From the NCBI GenBank assembly GCA_031763025.1, contig JASSKH010000025.1, positions 11,816,165-11,880,164 of the forward strand: a stretch of DNA of 64,000 nt, in the 5' to 3' direction. The translations under genes and the position numbers were made by a program. The notes below the pieces were generated by a model. The model worked only from the letters and a program-made list of their open reading frames with translations, had not been told where the DNA came from and did no database searches. The DNA is from Macrocystis pyrifera (lineage: Eukaryota > Sar > Phaeophyceae > Laminariales > Laminariaceae). This document shows positions 1 through 10,520 of this stretch, one piece after another (positions within the stretch are counted from its first letter, which is position 1; the number at the start of each line of letters is the position of its first letter).

Positions 1-478
1 TGTCAGGCACGACGTTTAGTTTGCCTGGGACGTGTTTGACCGTAAAATCGTCATTCTGAAGTGCGATTGCCCAACGGGTAAGCATGTTAGAGGTGTCCTG
101 CATTTTGTACAAGTACATCAGTGCTTGGTGGTCAGTACAGCAAGTGAGATGCTTTCCCCATAGGTAGGGACGCCAGTGGGTGACAGCCCAGACCACAGCA
201 CAACACTCTTTCATGGTCGCACTATAATGACGTTGACTTTTAGTGAAGCGGTGACTATATTCCGTGATGATATTCAAATCAGAGTCGGAGTTTCCGTCGA
301 GTGATCGTTGAGCGAGAAAGGCTCCTACTCCGGCTTCTGATGCATCGGTATGGACAATGAACTCTTGACTGAAGTTCGGATATTTGAGGACCGGGGCGGA
401 CGTTAGGGCGCGCTTTGCACGTGCGAACGCTTCACTTTGCGCGGGCCCAAATGCCTTTTTGAACGCAGTCTTTTTGAC
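1..478 (-). pseudogene. Ty3/gypsy RNase H domain (partial)
   Basis: The minus strand is open from 478 to the window edge without a start codon. It encodes the RNase H domain tethered to Ty3-type RT. The chain contains FIVHTDASEAGVGAFLAQ, where the D of HTDAS is the first catalytic acidic residue. It also has KECCAVVWAV with the catalytic E, CTDHQALMYL with the next catalytic D, and KHVPGKLNVVPD at the end. It reads in the same frame as the preceding RT block but is separated from it by the TAG at 479-481. Its role is to degrade the RNA strand of the RNA-DNA hybrid during reverse transcription. The order and motifs make the family call secure. Confidence 0.9.
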
Positions 479-1195
479 CTATTCCTTGCGAGTGAGTTCA
501 ACCAGCGGTGCTGTGATTTCAGCATAACCGTCAATGAAACGGCGGACATAATTGAGTGTACCTAGGAATGCACGATTTTCTTTGATGCACATAGGCTCAG
601 GCAAGGCAAGAATGGCTTTGACGCGGTCGGCACCGATTGAGATGCCTTCTTCCGATATGACATGACCGAGGTACTCGATTTCTTTCTGACCAAATTGGAG
701 TTTACTCGGTTTTAAGGTTAGGCCTGCCGCCTGTAACGCTGAGAACATTCGCTCGAGGGATTTTAGGTGGGATTCGAACGTGGAATTGATGCAAATGCTA
801 TCATCCATATACGTAAGAAACACCCGATTCCGGACCGAGGTGGCCGAAAGTGACAGACATCATGTGTTGAAACAACCACGGTGCATTACTCACGCCGAAA
901 GGCATACGTTTAAAACAGTACTTGCCGGTCGGGGTGACGAATGCTGTCCGGTCGATGCGCTCTTCCGCAACGGGCAGTTGCCAGAACGCGCTGAGGACAT
1001 CGGCTGTAGAGATGAACTTGACCCCTTTGACTGCATCTAAGCACGAATCCATGTTCGGGAGGGGCCAGCTCTTTCGGACAATGTGACGATTGAGGGTATG
1101 ACGATAATCAACACAGAAACGAGGTGTTCCGTTCTTTTTAGCGACCAACGTACACGGACTACCCCAGGGGCTCGGGCGCTCTTCGATTATCCCCC
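479..1195 (-). pseudogene. Ty3/gypsy reverse transcriptase core (frameshifted)
   Basis: Two overlapping minus frames together make the RT palm and thumb. The upstream block (about 1195-801) contains FCVDYRHTLN, the motif A segment STADVLSAFWQLP and KRMPFGVSNAPWLFQ. The downstream block (823-479) contains the catalytic YMDD box (FLTYMDDSICI) followed by KLQFGQKEIEYLGHVIS and RAFLGTLNYVRRFI. The frame slips by one base near 825, just before YMDD. A second slip near 1190, in a G run, separates this from the RT N-terminus. A TAG ends the block at 479-481. All catalytic aspartates are still encoded, so decay is by frame breaks rather than active-site loss. Confidence 0.92.
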
Positions 1196-1980
1196 ACTCT
1201 TAACATATCATGGACGCACTTATCGATGACACTGGCAGTGCGAGGGTTAGTGCGATACGGAGCCCGATCGACAGGACGAGTGTCAGGCGGCAATGGGAAC
1301 GTTGCTTCGGTATTAGTGCAACAACCAAGCTCTGACATTGACAATGAAAAGACAGGACGGTACTGTGCGCATAAGTTGAGGACAGCGGCTTGTTGGTCGG
1401 TTGACAGTTTGGTATTTGTGAAAGCTGTGGACAGGGGACCTTCAAGCTCGGATTTTGCATGAGCCAGTTGTTCCATGGATTCGGGTGTTTTCGCTACAGC
1501 GTTAACGTGTAACTGGTCAGGTGTTACGACAGACACGGTGCATAGCTGACCAAGACATAACCCGATCGGAAGTGCAACCCCATCGGACGATAGGTCAGCA
1601 ACTTGCGCAGCTACTGAACCATCGGCAGCGTACCAGGTAGCTAAAGTGCGAGCGACAATAATTTTCTCAAACACTGTCGAGCTACCAGACTGCAGAAATT
1701 CAGGTTCGGACATGATTCGCAGTTCGACAACAACAGTACGATCGCGCAAAGGGAGACAATCAGTAGAAGCCACGACAAGAGCTTCGTGTCTAGGTTTGAG
1801 GTCGACACGTTCGCGCAAAATGTCATCAATTCCTTCTGCATCATGGTGGACAGCAGCGACGGACATGGTATTGTCGCTAGGGGCAGGGGAGGGTGCGGCG
1901 TGAGAGGCAGAATGGCTAATACGATGTATCGCTGGGATGTAGTACCAGCGGACGGAAACGACAATGTTTGGTTTTCCCAA
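1159..1980 (-). pseudogene. Ty3/gypsy pol: protease-RT linker and RT N-terminus
   Basis: This open frame bridges the protease and RT blocks. Its last third, around YRPVFSLSMSELGCCTNTE and RPYRTNPR-like sequence, is the conserved start of Ty3 RT that carries the loop before the finger domain. The first two thirds are acidic and poorly conserved, as expected for a pol linker. A run of five G near 1190 shifts the frame: upstream codons read on into a short false tail, while the correct continuation (a VGIIEERPSPWGSPC-type segment) lies in the neighbouring frame and leads into the catalytic RT block. The upstream boundary with the protease frame is another shift near 1935. Confidence 0.8.
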
Positions 1981-2609
1981 TCGAGGACAGGTCCAAACGT
2001 AGACATGACATGATTATCTAGGAGCAATGAATCGGGACCAAGAGACGGTACAACTAGCGCGTCGACGTTATGATTGATTGTACTCAACGTAAGTGACAAT
2101 GTGACAAACCCCAAAATATTCAAAGGCGAACCATTCGCTGCCCGTAAAGCAACAGCGGCCGGAGGGACAGGTTGAATATTTATTTCACGCAAAGCTGGAT
2201 TGGACATCAGCCGCGCGTGGGAAACGACAGAGACATCAGTAGCAGTATCGAGTGTTATTGCGGACACTGGACAGTCGTCTACATAGCCAGAAATCTGCAC
2301 TCTGCGAGACGAAAAAGACAAAGAGAAAGGATGGGATCTGTGCGCCAGCATTGAGCTGTACCACACGGTGGTCGTTTTATTACTTTTTGCTGGGTGGACC
2401 CGGGTACTCGAAGATCGACACTCGGACGCATACTCGGACACGGGGAAATCGATAGCAAACGTCACGCGTTTACGCGGACGTTGTGAGGATGATACCCCAC
2501 TGCTAAGACTCGAGACAGAGACACCCCCCCCAGAAAAAGAACTACACTCAACTCCCCGGTTGACTCCTTCTTTGCTAACAACACTCGGTACAGGGGACTC
2601 AGCACCCAC
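1930..2609 (-). pseudogene. Ty3/gypsy retropepsin-like aspartic protease
   Basis: The open frame 2609-1641 carries a retropepsin-like domain in about its middle third. The active-site strand reads ITLDTATDVSVVSHARL, a hydrophobic-D-T-x-T pattern followed by S-V-V as in Ty3 proteases. The usual third residue glycine (DTG or DSG) is alanine here. Downstream, VALRAANGSPLNILGFV and SLLLDNHVM fit the flap and the C-terminal ILG/LLG-D strands. The N-terminal 100 residues are Ser-rich and basic and probably belong to the gag-protease linker. The domain frame is left near 1935, where the match jumps to the next frame. The protease normally cleaves the Gag-Pol polyprotein; the Ala substitution and frame break make activity unlikely. 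Confidence 0.75.
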
Positions 2610-2708
2610 GGCTACTGCGGAGAGTTTCCTCTTCGCGTCAACCTTGCCTACCGCTTTAGGAGCAAGGCCAGTCCCAACGGTTGGTAGCGCTCCACCAGCT
2701 GGGCCCCT

Positions 2709-4128
2709 TCAGGTGTCGCCGTTGGTGCTGCCCGCCTGGCTGTCCCGGTCGTCGTCGTCGTCGTTGCGGTTCCGGCGGGAGCGACGATGACCAGCTTGAG
2801 AGGGGGAGCGGGAGCGGCTGCGTGTCGAACGGGCGCGGTCGCGCTTGCCGCTCGAGGGGTCGCGGAGATGGCCCAAATCGCGTTCCTTTTGGAAGCAATT
2901 CTCCTCCAGGTGTCCGGTAGGTTTATGGCACCTATGGTAGGTGCAGCGGGGGCGAGGCTTCCTCTCCTGAGGCTGGCGGCGTGGCTGTCTGAGGTCGGTT
3001 TTCCGACGATGCTGCTGCCGCTTCGGCGTTGTGTGGCTGTTCATCTGGTGAGCAGCGGCACGGTTTGGGACAGGGGTGAACGACAAGGCACTGACAGTGG
3101 CGGCGCCAGTAAGGCGCGTGGCTTCATGGCGCCTTGCACGATCGACAGCCTCTTTGAAAGAGGTGACAGGTTTTTCTCCGCTTTGCAACAGTTGCAGTGC
3201 GGGGGGCAGGCTGTGTTGCCAGAGCGTGACAGTTATGGCTGACCAAGGTGTGCGGCCTTTGGCATGGCGATCGACAGCAGACTCAAAGCGCGACATTAGT
3301 GCGCGGAACCGGAGGGCCGAGGCGGAGACAGTTTCACCATTGTCAGTCTTGAAAGTGGCCATTTTATGGCACATTCCTCTACGCTGTTCGCAGGCATGAG
3401 GATATCCAGGATCGCTAATTTGAGCTCGTCCCAGCTAGACGGGGGCGTGAACGAGCCGGGGTTATTGACATCCTCGGTATTGACAATGTTCGCGCACCAA
3501 TCGATCCTACCAGACATGAGTTGTTGGTACAACGTAAGACAGGGCCCATCGCAAATGAGTGACAGATGCTCAAATGCTGCTTTGACTTCATCATCGGGGG
3601 CGACACATTTGGCTTTAAAACTGACAACCAGACGAAACTGTGACAGTACCTCCGCGACATCGACATCTGCACTACCGTTTAGCCTAGGTAGACTGTGTAC
3701 GTCGTTCGGTGTGAGCGAGACAGACTTGGGTGCGGACAGCACAGCTGCGTGCGAGGAGGCGGGGGGTGACAAACTGGGTTGAATTCGACAACCCGGACAA
3801 AGAGACAGTGGAGTCGGAGCTACTATTACCAACATTAAGACTTGCCAGTTGGTGGAGCATGGAGTTGTGTTGCTCTGATAGCTCCTCGATTTCGCCATTT
3901 TCAAGCCGTTCCAGCTGCCGGTTGACGATTCGGGTGAGCCTCTCGTGAATCATCTGCATGGGTGGGGTCGCTGGCGCTCTGTTGGGGTGGGGCTCCGTAC
4001 TCCCGCCTTTCTCCTCTAGGTCGCCACGCGCTGATGTAGTGGTCTTGGGGGCTGCCGTGTCGTCCGGGGTCTCACGGTAGGGGGGGGGGGGGTGGGGTGG
4101 GGTACCGGGACTGCTCGTATTCCGACAT
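2709..4128 (-). pseudogene. Ty3/gypsy gag (frameshifted)
   Basis: The first plausible ATG is at 4128. A 13-G run at 4080-4092 (poly-C in the coding strand) throws that frame into an early stop; with one base fewer it would read on into the block beginning at 3959. The chain then passes through three frames (3959-3684, 3904-3296, 3374-2709). The middle part (LPRLNGSADVDVAEVLSQF and SWDELKLAILD) is the helical capsid-like region. The last block ends with a zinc-knuckle variant CTYHRCHKPTGHLEENC (C-x2-H-x7-H-x4-C) and an Arg/Ser-rich basic tail (RARSTRSRSRS), both typical of nucleocapsid. Gag packages the element RNA. The call rests on position and knuckle, not on strong capsid similarity. Confidence 0.7.
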
Positions 4129-4139
4129 CACTCTCAACG

Positions 4140-4575
4140 TAGGTGACAAGTGACAAGTTGGTTTATCAACCGCCGTCCGACGCCAATAAGAGTTCCTGAC
4201 TCAATAGGAGTTCCGGCTACGTTACCGCCGGTGGGTCGTGATCCCACGTCTCTCTGTGGACACAGAGTGTTCTGTCTGTTGAACTACGACGGCTGAGTGA
4301 TGACGTGACGAAGGGCTCAGACAAGGGTCTGATGACAGGACAGGAGGGAGAGAACTCTGAGAGAAGTGAGGAGGAGGGCGAGGAGGAAGCGTCACTCCTC
4401 CTGCCCTGCGGTCCCGGGACAACGGGACGACGGGACATATATGGGCGACCCGGCGGGGTTTCTAGAATCCCGCCGGGACGTTGCATCAGGCGGCGGGGCC
4501 GTCCTAACGGATCCGTTGAGCAGATGTGGACCGGTGGCTTCCCGGCGATGTATGGTTCATGACAGTCTCCTGACA
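4140..4575 (-). repeat. Probable 5' LTR and leader of the Ty3/gypsy element
   Basis: On the minus strand the block opens with TGTCAGGAGACTGTCATGA at 4575, immediately upstream of gag, and contains no coding similarity. It is GC-rich with CCCGGCGGGATTC palindromes. It includes a TATA-like CATATATG near 4440. Because the partner 3' LTR is outside the window, neither the inner boundary nor the primer-binding site can be fixed. A TGGGATCACGACCC segment near 4240 is one possible primer-binding start. The outer boundary is chosen only from the TG dinucleotide and position. Confidence 0.45.
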
Positions 4576-4660
4576 TAACCGAGCGAACGCTCCCAGAAAT
4601 GGAATCTGGAAGGAGCTGGGTTTTCGACTATATGCGTAGGCGTGTTGTTACCGGGGACAT

Positions 4661-5261
4661 GGTATCCACACTACTACTATTATATACGTGTTTCATTGAT
4701 AGATGGGAGTTGTGCACAATTGATAGAATAACACATGTATTTACATAGGAATTACTATTGAAGCTTGGTACAACTCGAAATTTCTTGATTAATTTCGTAG
4801 TTCGTGGTGGAAATGGATGGGAACAGACGACCACGAATGTTTCTTGTAGGGGAAGAGGCAAGTTATGTCCGCCAGAAGCGGTGCCACGACGGGACGGAAC
4901 GATAAGTTCCGACGGGAGAGGTTTTAACGGCGGGACGGGACGGTAATTTTCGGTGTCACGGCGGGACGGGACGGTAATTGGTCGATGTCACGGCGGGACG
5001 GGACGGTAATTTTTCGGTGCCACGGCGGGACGGGACGGTAATTGTTCGGTGTCACGGCGGGACGGGACGGTAATGTCCAACGGGAGAGATTTTATAGGCG
5101 GGACGGGACGGTAAGTGACGACGGTCAGGGATTTTGTCGGCGGGACGGGACGGGACGGGACGGCGGGACCATTTTGACGGCGGTTTTACCGTCCCGTCCC
5201 GTCCCGTGCCGTCCCGCCGTTACCGCCGTTACCGTCCCGCCGAAATTACCGTGATAAGCCT
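4661..5261 (+). repeat. G-rich composite repeat, copy 1
   Basis: The first of two about 600-bp direct copies (see 5482-6071). It begins with an AT-rich part containing GATGGGAGTTGTGCACAAT. It then has CCACGAATGTTTCTTGTAGG. Next comes an internal tandem array of about 33-bp units built on CACGGCGGGACGGGACGGTA (roughly 4930-5120). The right end is the inverted form (ACCGTCCCGTCCCG then CCGCCGTTACCG), so single strands could fold into a long GC-rich hairpin, and the G runs could form quadruplexes. No coding potential survives the indels between copies. This copy has no detectable terminal inverted repeats. Confidence 0.85.
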
Positions 5262-5440
5262 AGGTAATTTTCATTCTTTGTCGGTAATATTTGTACTTAC
5301 CTTCATTTGAAAGTATATAAAAACAGATCATCAACCAGCTGCTGCTGATCGACACCACCAGCACATCTTTTTCTAGCAGAAGTAAATGTGGTGCCCAGCA
5401 ATTTCATACCAACCACTGCAAGACGATGAAAATACGCCAT
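5262..5440. other. Spacer between the two G-rich repeat copies
   Basis: AT-rich sequence with a TATATAAAA stretch near 5315 and no similarity to either repeat copy. I see no gene here. It separates copy 1 from the left terminal inverted repeat of the element at 5441-6150. Confidence 0.5.
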
Positions 5441-6150
5441 CTGTGAGTTCGACTGATTAAATAGTTAATGATTGAATAGTTGATACCCAATACGCCTACT
5501 ACTATTCTATACGTATTTCATTTATAGATGGGAGTTGTGCACAATTTACGATAGCACATGTACTTATATAGGAATTACTATTGAAGTTTGGTACACCTCG
5601 AAATTTCCTTGACAAATTTCGTAATTCGTGGTGGAAATGGATCGGAACAGACGACCACGAATGTTTCTTGTAGGGAAAGAGGCAAGTTATGTCCACCGGA
5701 GGCAGTGCCACGACGGGACGGAACGATAATTTTCTACGGGAGAGATTTTATCGGCGGGACGGGACGGTATTTTTTCGGTGTCACGGCGGGACGGGACGGT
5801 AATTTGTCCGTGTCACGGCGGGACGGGACGGTGATTTTTCGGTGCCACGGCGGGACGGGACGGTAATTTTTCTGTGTCACGGCGGGACGGGACGGTAATT
5901 TCCAACGGGAGAGATTTTGTAGGCGGGACGGGACGGTAAGTGACGACGGACAAGGATTTTGTCGGCGGGACAGGACGGGACGGGACGGCGGGACCATTTT
6001 TGCGGCGGTTTTATCGTCCCGTCCCGCCGTTACCGCCGTTACCGTCCCGCCGAAATTACCGTGATAAGCCTTGGAAAAAACGAAACAGGCCCCGTGTTAG
6101 AAAACGCCACAAGAGGACTCTACAAACTATTTAATCAGTCGAACTCACAG
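5441..6150. mobile_element. Inverted-repeat element (MITE-like) carrying G-rich repeat copy 2
   Basis: Positions 5441-5466 and 6125-6150 are exact reverse complements of each other over 26 bases, starting CTGTGAGTTCGACTGATT. This gives a 710-bp unit with perfect terminal inverted repeats. No open frame of note lies inside, so it would be non-autonomous. The interior is the G-rich composite repeat copy 2 (5482-6071). I find no convincing target-site duplication (left flank ends GCCAT, right flank begins GTAAC), so superfamily cannot be assigned. Perfect repeats after what should be long drift suggest recent activity or gene conversion between the ends. Confidence 0.75.
5482..6071 (+). repeat. 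G-rich composite repeat, copy 2
   Basis: The second direct copy of the 4661-5261 unit, about 820 bases downstream, with the same sub-blocks in the same order. These are the GATGGGAGTTGTGCACAAT start, the CCACGAATGTTTCTTG block, the GGCGGGACGGGACGG array (about 5750-5940) and the C-rich inverted end. Differences are scattered substitutions and unequal numbers of internal units. It sits inside the inverted repeats of the 5441-6150 element, whereas copy 1 does not. Copy 1 may therefore be a deletion product or the source sequence. Confidence 0.85.
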
Positions 6151-8902
6151 GTAACGCATTTCAAAATTTATAGAACCAACAGGGAAATGATCTCTTGCGA
6201 GGAAGGGGCAGAGTTGAGGTGAAGAGCTCCACACACAGCGGATCATCCAAGGTCAACACTTCCTGGCTGCACCGAGTGTGGTGAGTACGAGTGCTCGCAA
6301 GAGGTTTTGCGTGTTTCTGTTATCCGCACAGCGCGTGGTGGCAGGGTAAATCTGTCGCACCTCACAGGGTTGAACCCAAAACGTACCACAAGCACCCAGC
6401 AGCAGCACAGATCAGCACGACCAGCATCGAAGCTCGCCGCGGCTTGCGTGTGCATTGCGCTTACAAGCCGTGGTGCTCCCTGTATTGCATGTAGCCGTAC
6501 AAGTCACGACACGACCGAGTCCCTCCCTTGTGTGGCGCAGCAGTATGGGCGATGAACTCATCGAAACAGTACATTTTTCGGCTGCTGTTCCTGGCTACTA
6601 TAGGAGATATAGAGCTACACAACAAAACCGAGTAAAACCCGAGCATGAACAGCAGTCACATGAGCCTTACTGTACAGTAGATGATGTACATACATCTGAG
6701 CGGAGTGGTATGTGTATAGACAGGAACTCGCGCTTGACAGCCCGTTATGCCCCTCTTGTCTTGCATATACCAGCCAAGATGAAATACGTGCACCCCATAC
6801 TCAGCGACTATGGTCCCTATGACGAGTCTGGAGACACTGATCGCTGACGTACCGCGTACAAGACGGACACTCTGCTGTCTGCTGTGATGATTCATGAATT
6901 ACGAGGGACCAGTATTCAGGACCCACAATGTCTCCCATGTTTATACCCGATCTTGGACCCGATTACTACAGCAGTACGTCACCGCGGAAAAAGGCAACTG
7001 CTACAGAGGGGCATATATGCAGTATACAGGACCGACGAGGGACATAAATAAATAGCACTATGTTTTACAACCTGATTTGGTCCCGATTAGTAGTATGTAT
7101 GAAGGCAGTCGGAGTCCACAGTTATTCTGATGGAAAGTGGTGCTATCGCAGTGATGATGCGTGCTATGGCCCAGCCATGATGTAGAATCACCCGTGCGCT
7201 GCTAAGTCCAGAGCGTTAGCAAAAATGGTACGGGCTATTCTGCGTTTTTTCTTGTGTGTTGCTTTTCTTGTTAATGAGCGTATCAGCAGTGCACGATGTA
7301 TGTTGATCTGCACGATTTTCACACTTGGCACTGTGTACTGTGACAGTGCGACAGAGCCGACCCAACTTGATAACAGCGTAGTGGTGACAACTCAACCAAA
7401 AACAAGAATAGCGTGGCTGCTCTGCTGTGTTGCTTAGATGGTCAGTTTTTACGGTAAAAGCGTGCTTTGTCTCGACTCCTGTCTTTATGTATCATGATCT
7501 GGGTTGTGATGTTAAAATACTTGTAGGCGATACGCGGCCATGCACGTTGTCCTTGGCCTCACCAAGTAGGCGTTGTCCCGCCGCGCGTCTAGTCGATGAC
7601 GCTGCTGTTTAGATGTATTATCGCAGCAGTTGACATCGATATGCTACGCATACTTTCCATATATGCAAATGGGCGTGTCTACAGTAGATGTTATTGCTGC
7701 TGCAGCGAATGGTTTGATGTGTACAACAGTACCTACGAACGGACGAAGCGTTCGAGCGCCCACCTGTAGTGCGCAGGTGGGGCGGTGTCATGTCATCATT
7801 ATTACAGCAGACTTATGCAGCCGGTGTGCTTGTGCTATGGATGAATATATCGAAGGTTCGTAAAATGTTGCGATCCGAGTGTACCGCAGATAACAGCGAA
7901 AAGGAGTAGGGGATCGGTGGTCCACCTGGTTAGGGAATAACGTACAGTAGTAACTGCTGTTTTCCATACTTGCTTGTAACGAAACCATTTCCTTGGGCGT
8001 GGCATTTGTTTGCCTCAGGACACGCTGAATTCTTCAGGTGCTGGGGACGAGGTGTTTGCCCCGGGCGAAACAGGCGCGGAATGGGGTGTACCCGCTAACA
8101 GGATCCGGCAAAATGGATTCAGGTGACAGGCGCCGAGACACGAGGCAGACAGTAGATGCAGCAGATTTTGGGCGCCACAGTAGTTACCGCCGTGTTAAAA
8201 AAATGGCGTGATTTTGCGGTGTGGGCGTATTCCCCTCCAATATATTTTCAGGACAAATAAGGCTACAACTGACACGACATTTCAACGCTGATTGCTTGCG
8301 TCTTGAATATCTAGTGTTATGCAAAGAGTGGGCACGTTGGACTTGCACCGCTTAGAAATGTTGGGCGACGTGCACGATTGCGTCGTTCTAACGCAGGAGG
8401 GGAGGAACAGGGGAGGTTACGCAACAAAAGGAAGGATACCCAGACGAATTCGTCACCCCCACTTGCCGCTTCTGGGTCCGTCCTAGAGTCTGCGCCTCTA
8501 TCCCAGTCGCAACTTGGTCACAGCAGTCGGCGATCGGTTCGTCGTCGCGTTTTCCCCCCATGAAAGGCAAAAAGACAATGGTTTGTCTGGAGAAACAAAT
8601 CCGTCAAGTGCAAATAACCAGGACCCCCGTCATTCTTTTCTTTCGAGATGTACCACCGACACAACGATTGAAAAAAATACAAAAGCGATAGGGTTTTGTC
8701 AGGAGGCAAAAATGAACATGAGAGAACGACGTGACGTCCCCCCACCCTGTGTAACAAAATACGTGCGGCTGCGTTGAAAAATTACATTAGTCGTTAATGT
8801 GAAATCCTTAACCCATGCGTGTACTCGTGCAACGCCAGACAACGAGAACGAGTTCGGCCTATGGAGCGGTACAACCCGACAGGCACGCGGCCAAACCGGG
8901 GG
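6151..8902. other. No recognisable gene
   Basis: About 2.7 kb of intermediate-GC sequence with only short, overlapping, composition-driven open frames. The longest are 6455-6847 (+) and 8699-9082 (-), neither with a recognisable motif. ACAGTAG and CAGTA words recur but form no ordered array. No tRNA, repeat array or transposon end could be identified. Confidence 0.5.
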
Positions 8903-9540
8903 CCTTGACGTCACGGACGCGTTTGAATGGGACGGAGACACCGGTGACTTCGAGGAGATGGGGGAGCCTGGTGGGGAGGAAGATTTCTTCTGGCTCCGCA
9001 TTGTGAGTAGGCGTTCTGTTGTCGAAAAGTGTTCTTCGCGTTCGTCTGCTGAGCACGCCGTCACATCTTTGAAAACAAACAAGTCGGGAGCGAGTGAACG
9101 TACGTACGGTCATTACGAGTCTAACGAGTCGCTATCACGTCGTTCCCCTCTTCGGCGCACCCGCACGTACTGAAAATACAGGTTGATACGACACTGGGAG
9201 GGACGAGGCTTGACGTCGCGGGACCGTCAGAGACGGAGACGCCAGTAATTTAGACCGCGCGGACGAACGTTGCGGCAAGGACGTTTTTTTCTCTACGCGC
9301 GTACTGACGATACAGATTTGTTGAAACTGAGGGAGCAAAAAGATTTGACGTCACGGACGCGTTAGACACGGAGAATCCGGTACTTTAGAAAACACGGAAG
9401 AGCCCTGAGAAGAGGACACTTTCCTGCGGAAACCTACGTTTTCTTATACCAAGTAGACACTGAGCGAGGGAAAATAACTCAGGTCACGGACGCGCTAGGC
9501 TCGGAGATGGTATTCTTTCTGGTTCCGTATAGGGGCGTGC
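8903..9540 (+). repeat. Degenerate tandem repeats with TGACGTCACGGACGCG core
   Basis: The core TTGACGTCACGGACGCG with GACGGAGA or ACGGAGA shortly after recurs at about 8904, 9210 (TTGACGTCGCGGGACCG), 9346 and 9478. The last three are spaced about 135 bases apart and the first gap is about 300. Flanking words such as CGTACTGAnnATACAG also recur. The core contains the palindrome TGACGTCA, a bZIP/CREB-type binding motif, but repeat origin alone explains its recurrence. An open plus frame (8799-9173) crosses the first unit; it has no recognisable domain and I do not call it a gene. Confidence 0.55.
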
Positions 9541-9717
9541 CTTGCTCGGCAAACGCCGTGAACGTTTGTGTTGCGTTCAACTTGCTGCCGCCGTCCTTTT
9601 CGAGGCAATGCCCGGCCGCCATGAAATTGACCTCGCCCGTGATGTGGGAGTAGAAATGACTTGTTCGGGCCATAATTTCAACCTCGCGCAGGAAAAGTGG
9701 GATCAGACAGGTGTTAT
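9541..9717. other. Short unassigned spacer
   Basis: Nothing recognisable. A word CCTCGCGCAGGAA is shared with the adjacent tandem duplication and may be a partial earlier copy. Confidence 0.4.
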
Positions 9718-10520
9718 GAAATTTGTATTATAACTTCGACACTTCGATCTTGATTTTCAACTGCTCCTGGATGGTCATGATAAACCGCGTGAAAGCGCTT
9801 CATCTCCAGAACGCATCCTCGCGCAGGAATCCGCCCATTAACGCGTCGGTTCTCACCTTGCCCGTCATAATTCAGGAGTCATACCTTAGTGCACACGACT
9901 ACCATGTCTTCCCTCAGGTCTATGGGACATCGGACATCACCATCTCACGGCGTAGTAAATATATTCGCCCTACCCTAAGCCTTCCTACAGAAGTAGCACC
10001 GGTCGCAAATCAAACTTAACAATTATCGCCCAGTGCATTCTTAGCCCTTTACTGTACTATAGCCGGCGGGCAATCGCAATGTCACGACGGTTTTAGTCAC
10101 AATTCCAACGCGCAAAATCAAGCAGAATGTGCTAAACAAATATATTATAACTTCGACACTTCGACTTTGATTTTCAACTGTTCATGGATGGTCGTGATAA
10201 ACCGGGCGAAAACAGTTCATTCCCAGAACGCATCCTCGCACAGGAACCTACCCGTTATTACGTTGTTTATCGCCTTACCCGTCATATTTCGCGACTCGTA
10301 CCTTACTGCACAAGACTACTATGTCTTCCCTCAAGTCTGCGAGACATCGGATGTCACCCTCACACGATCTAATTATAATATTCGCCCGACCCTAAGCCTT
10401 TCCACAGCACTAGCACCGGTCCCAGAGCAAACTTAGCAGACATCGCCTAGCGCTATGGCCGGCCGGAATTCTCGACGTCGGAGCGTTTTGAGTCACGGTT
10501 CCAACGTGCAAAAAATAGCC
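9718..10520 (+). repeat. 417-bp tandem duplication with preserved frame
   Basis: Two head-to-tail copies start at ATTATAACTTCGACACTTCG (9728 and 10145) with an exact offset of 417 bases. The offset is identical at both ends of a 98-codon stretch. Both copies keep the same plus frame open over that stretch (stops ending at 10019 and 10436). Shared peptide words include LIFNCSWMV, INRxK, QNASS, HDYxVFPQV and RPTLSL. There is no ATG, only TTG in that frame, so a conventional gene is unlikely. The absence of net indels, although the copies differ at roughly a fifth of bases, is notable. The far ends of both copies overlap the 3' end of the methyltransferase-like frame on the other strand. Confidence 0.75.

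Larger units (their letters stand above)
1..4575 (-). mobile_element. Ty3/gypsy LTR retrotransposon, decayed, cut by window edge
   Basis: In minus-strand order this holds a 5' LTR-like segment, gag, an aspartic protease, reverse transcriptase and RNase H. That is the Ty3/gypsy order up to the point where integrase would follow, to the left of position 1. The reading frame is broken repeatedly: near 3780, 3370, 1935, 1190 and 825 by frameshifts, and at 479-481 by an in-frame TAG. It is therefore a non-functional relic. The breaks are single-base changes in an otherwise recognisable protein, so the insertion is not extremely old. The 3' LTR and target-site duplication are outside the window, so full length cannot be given. 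Confidence 0.9.
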
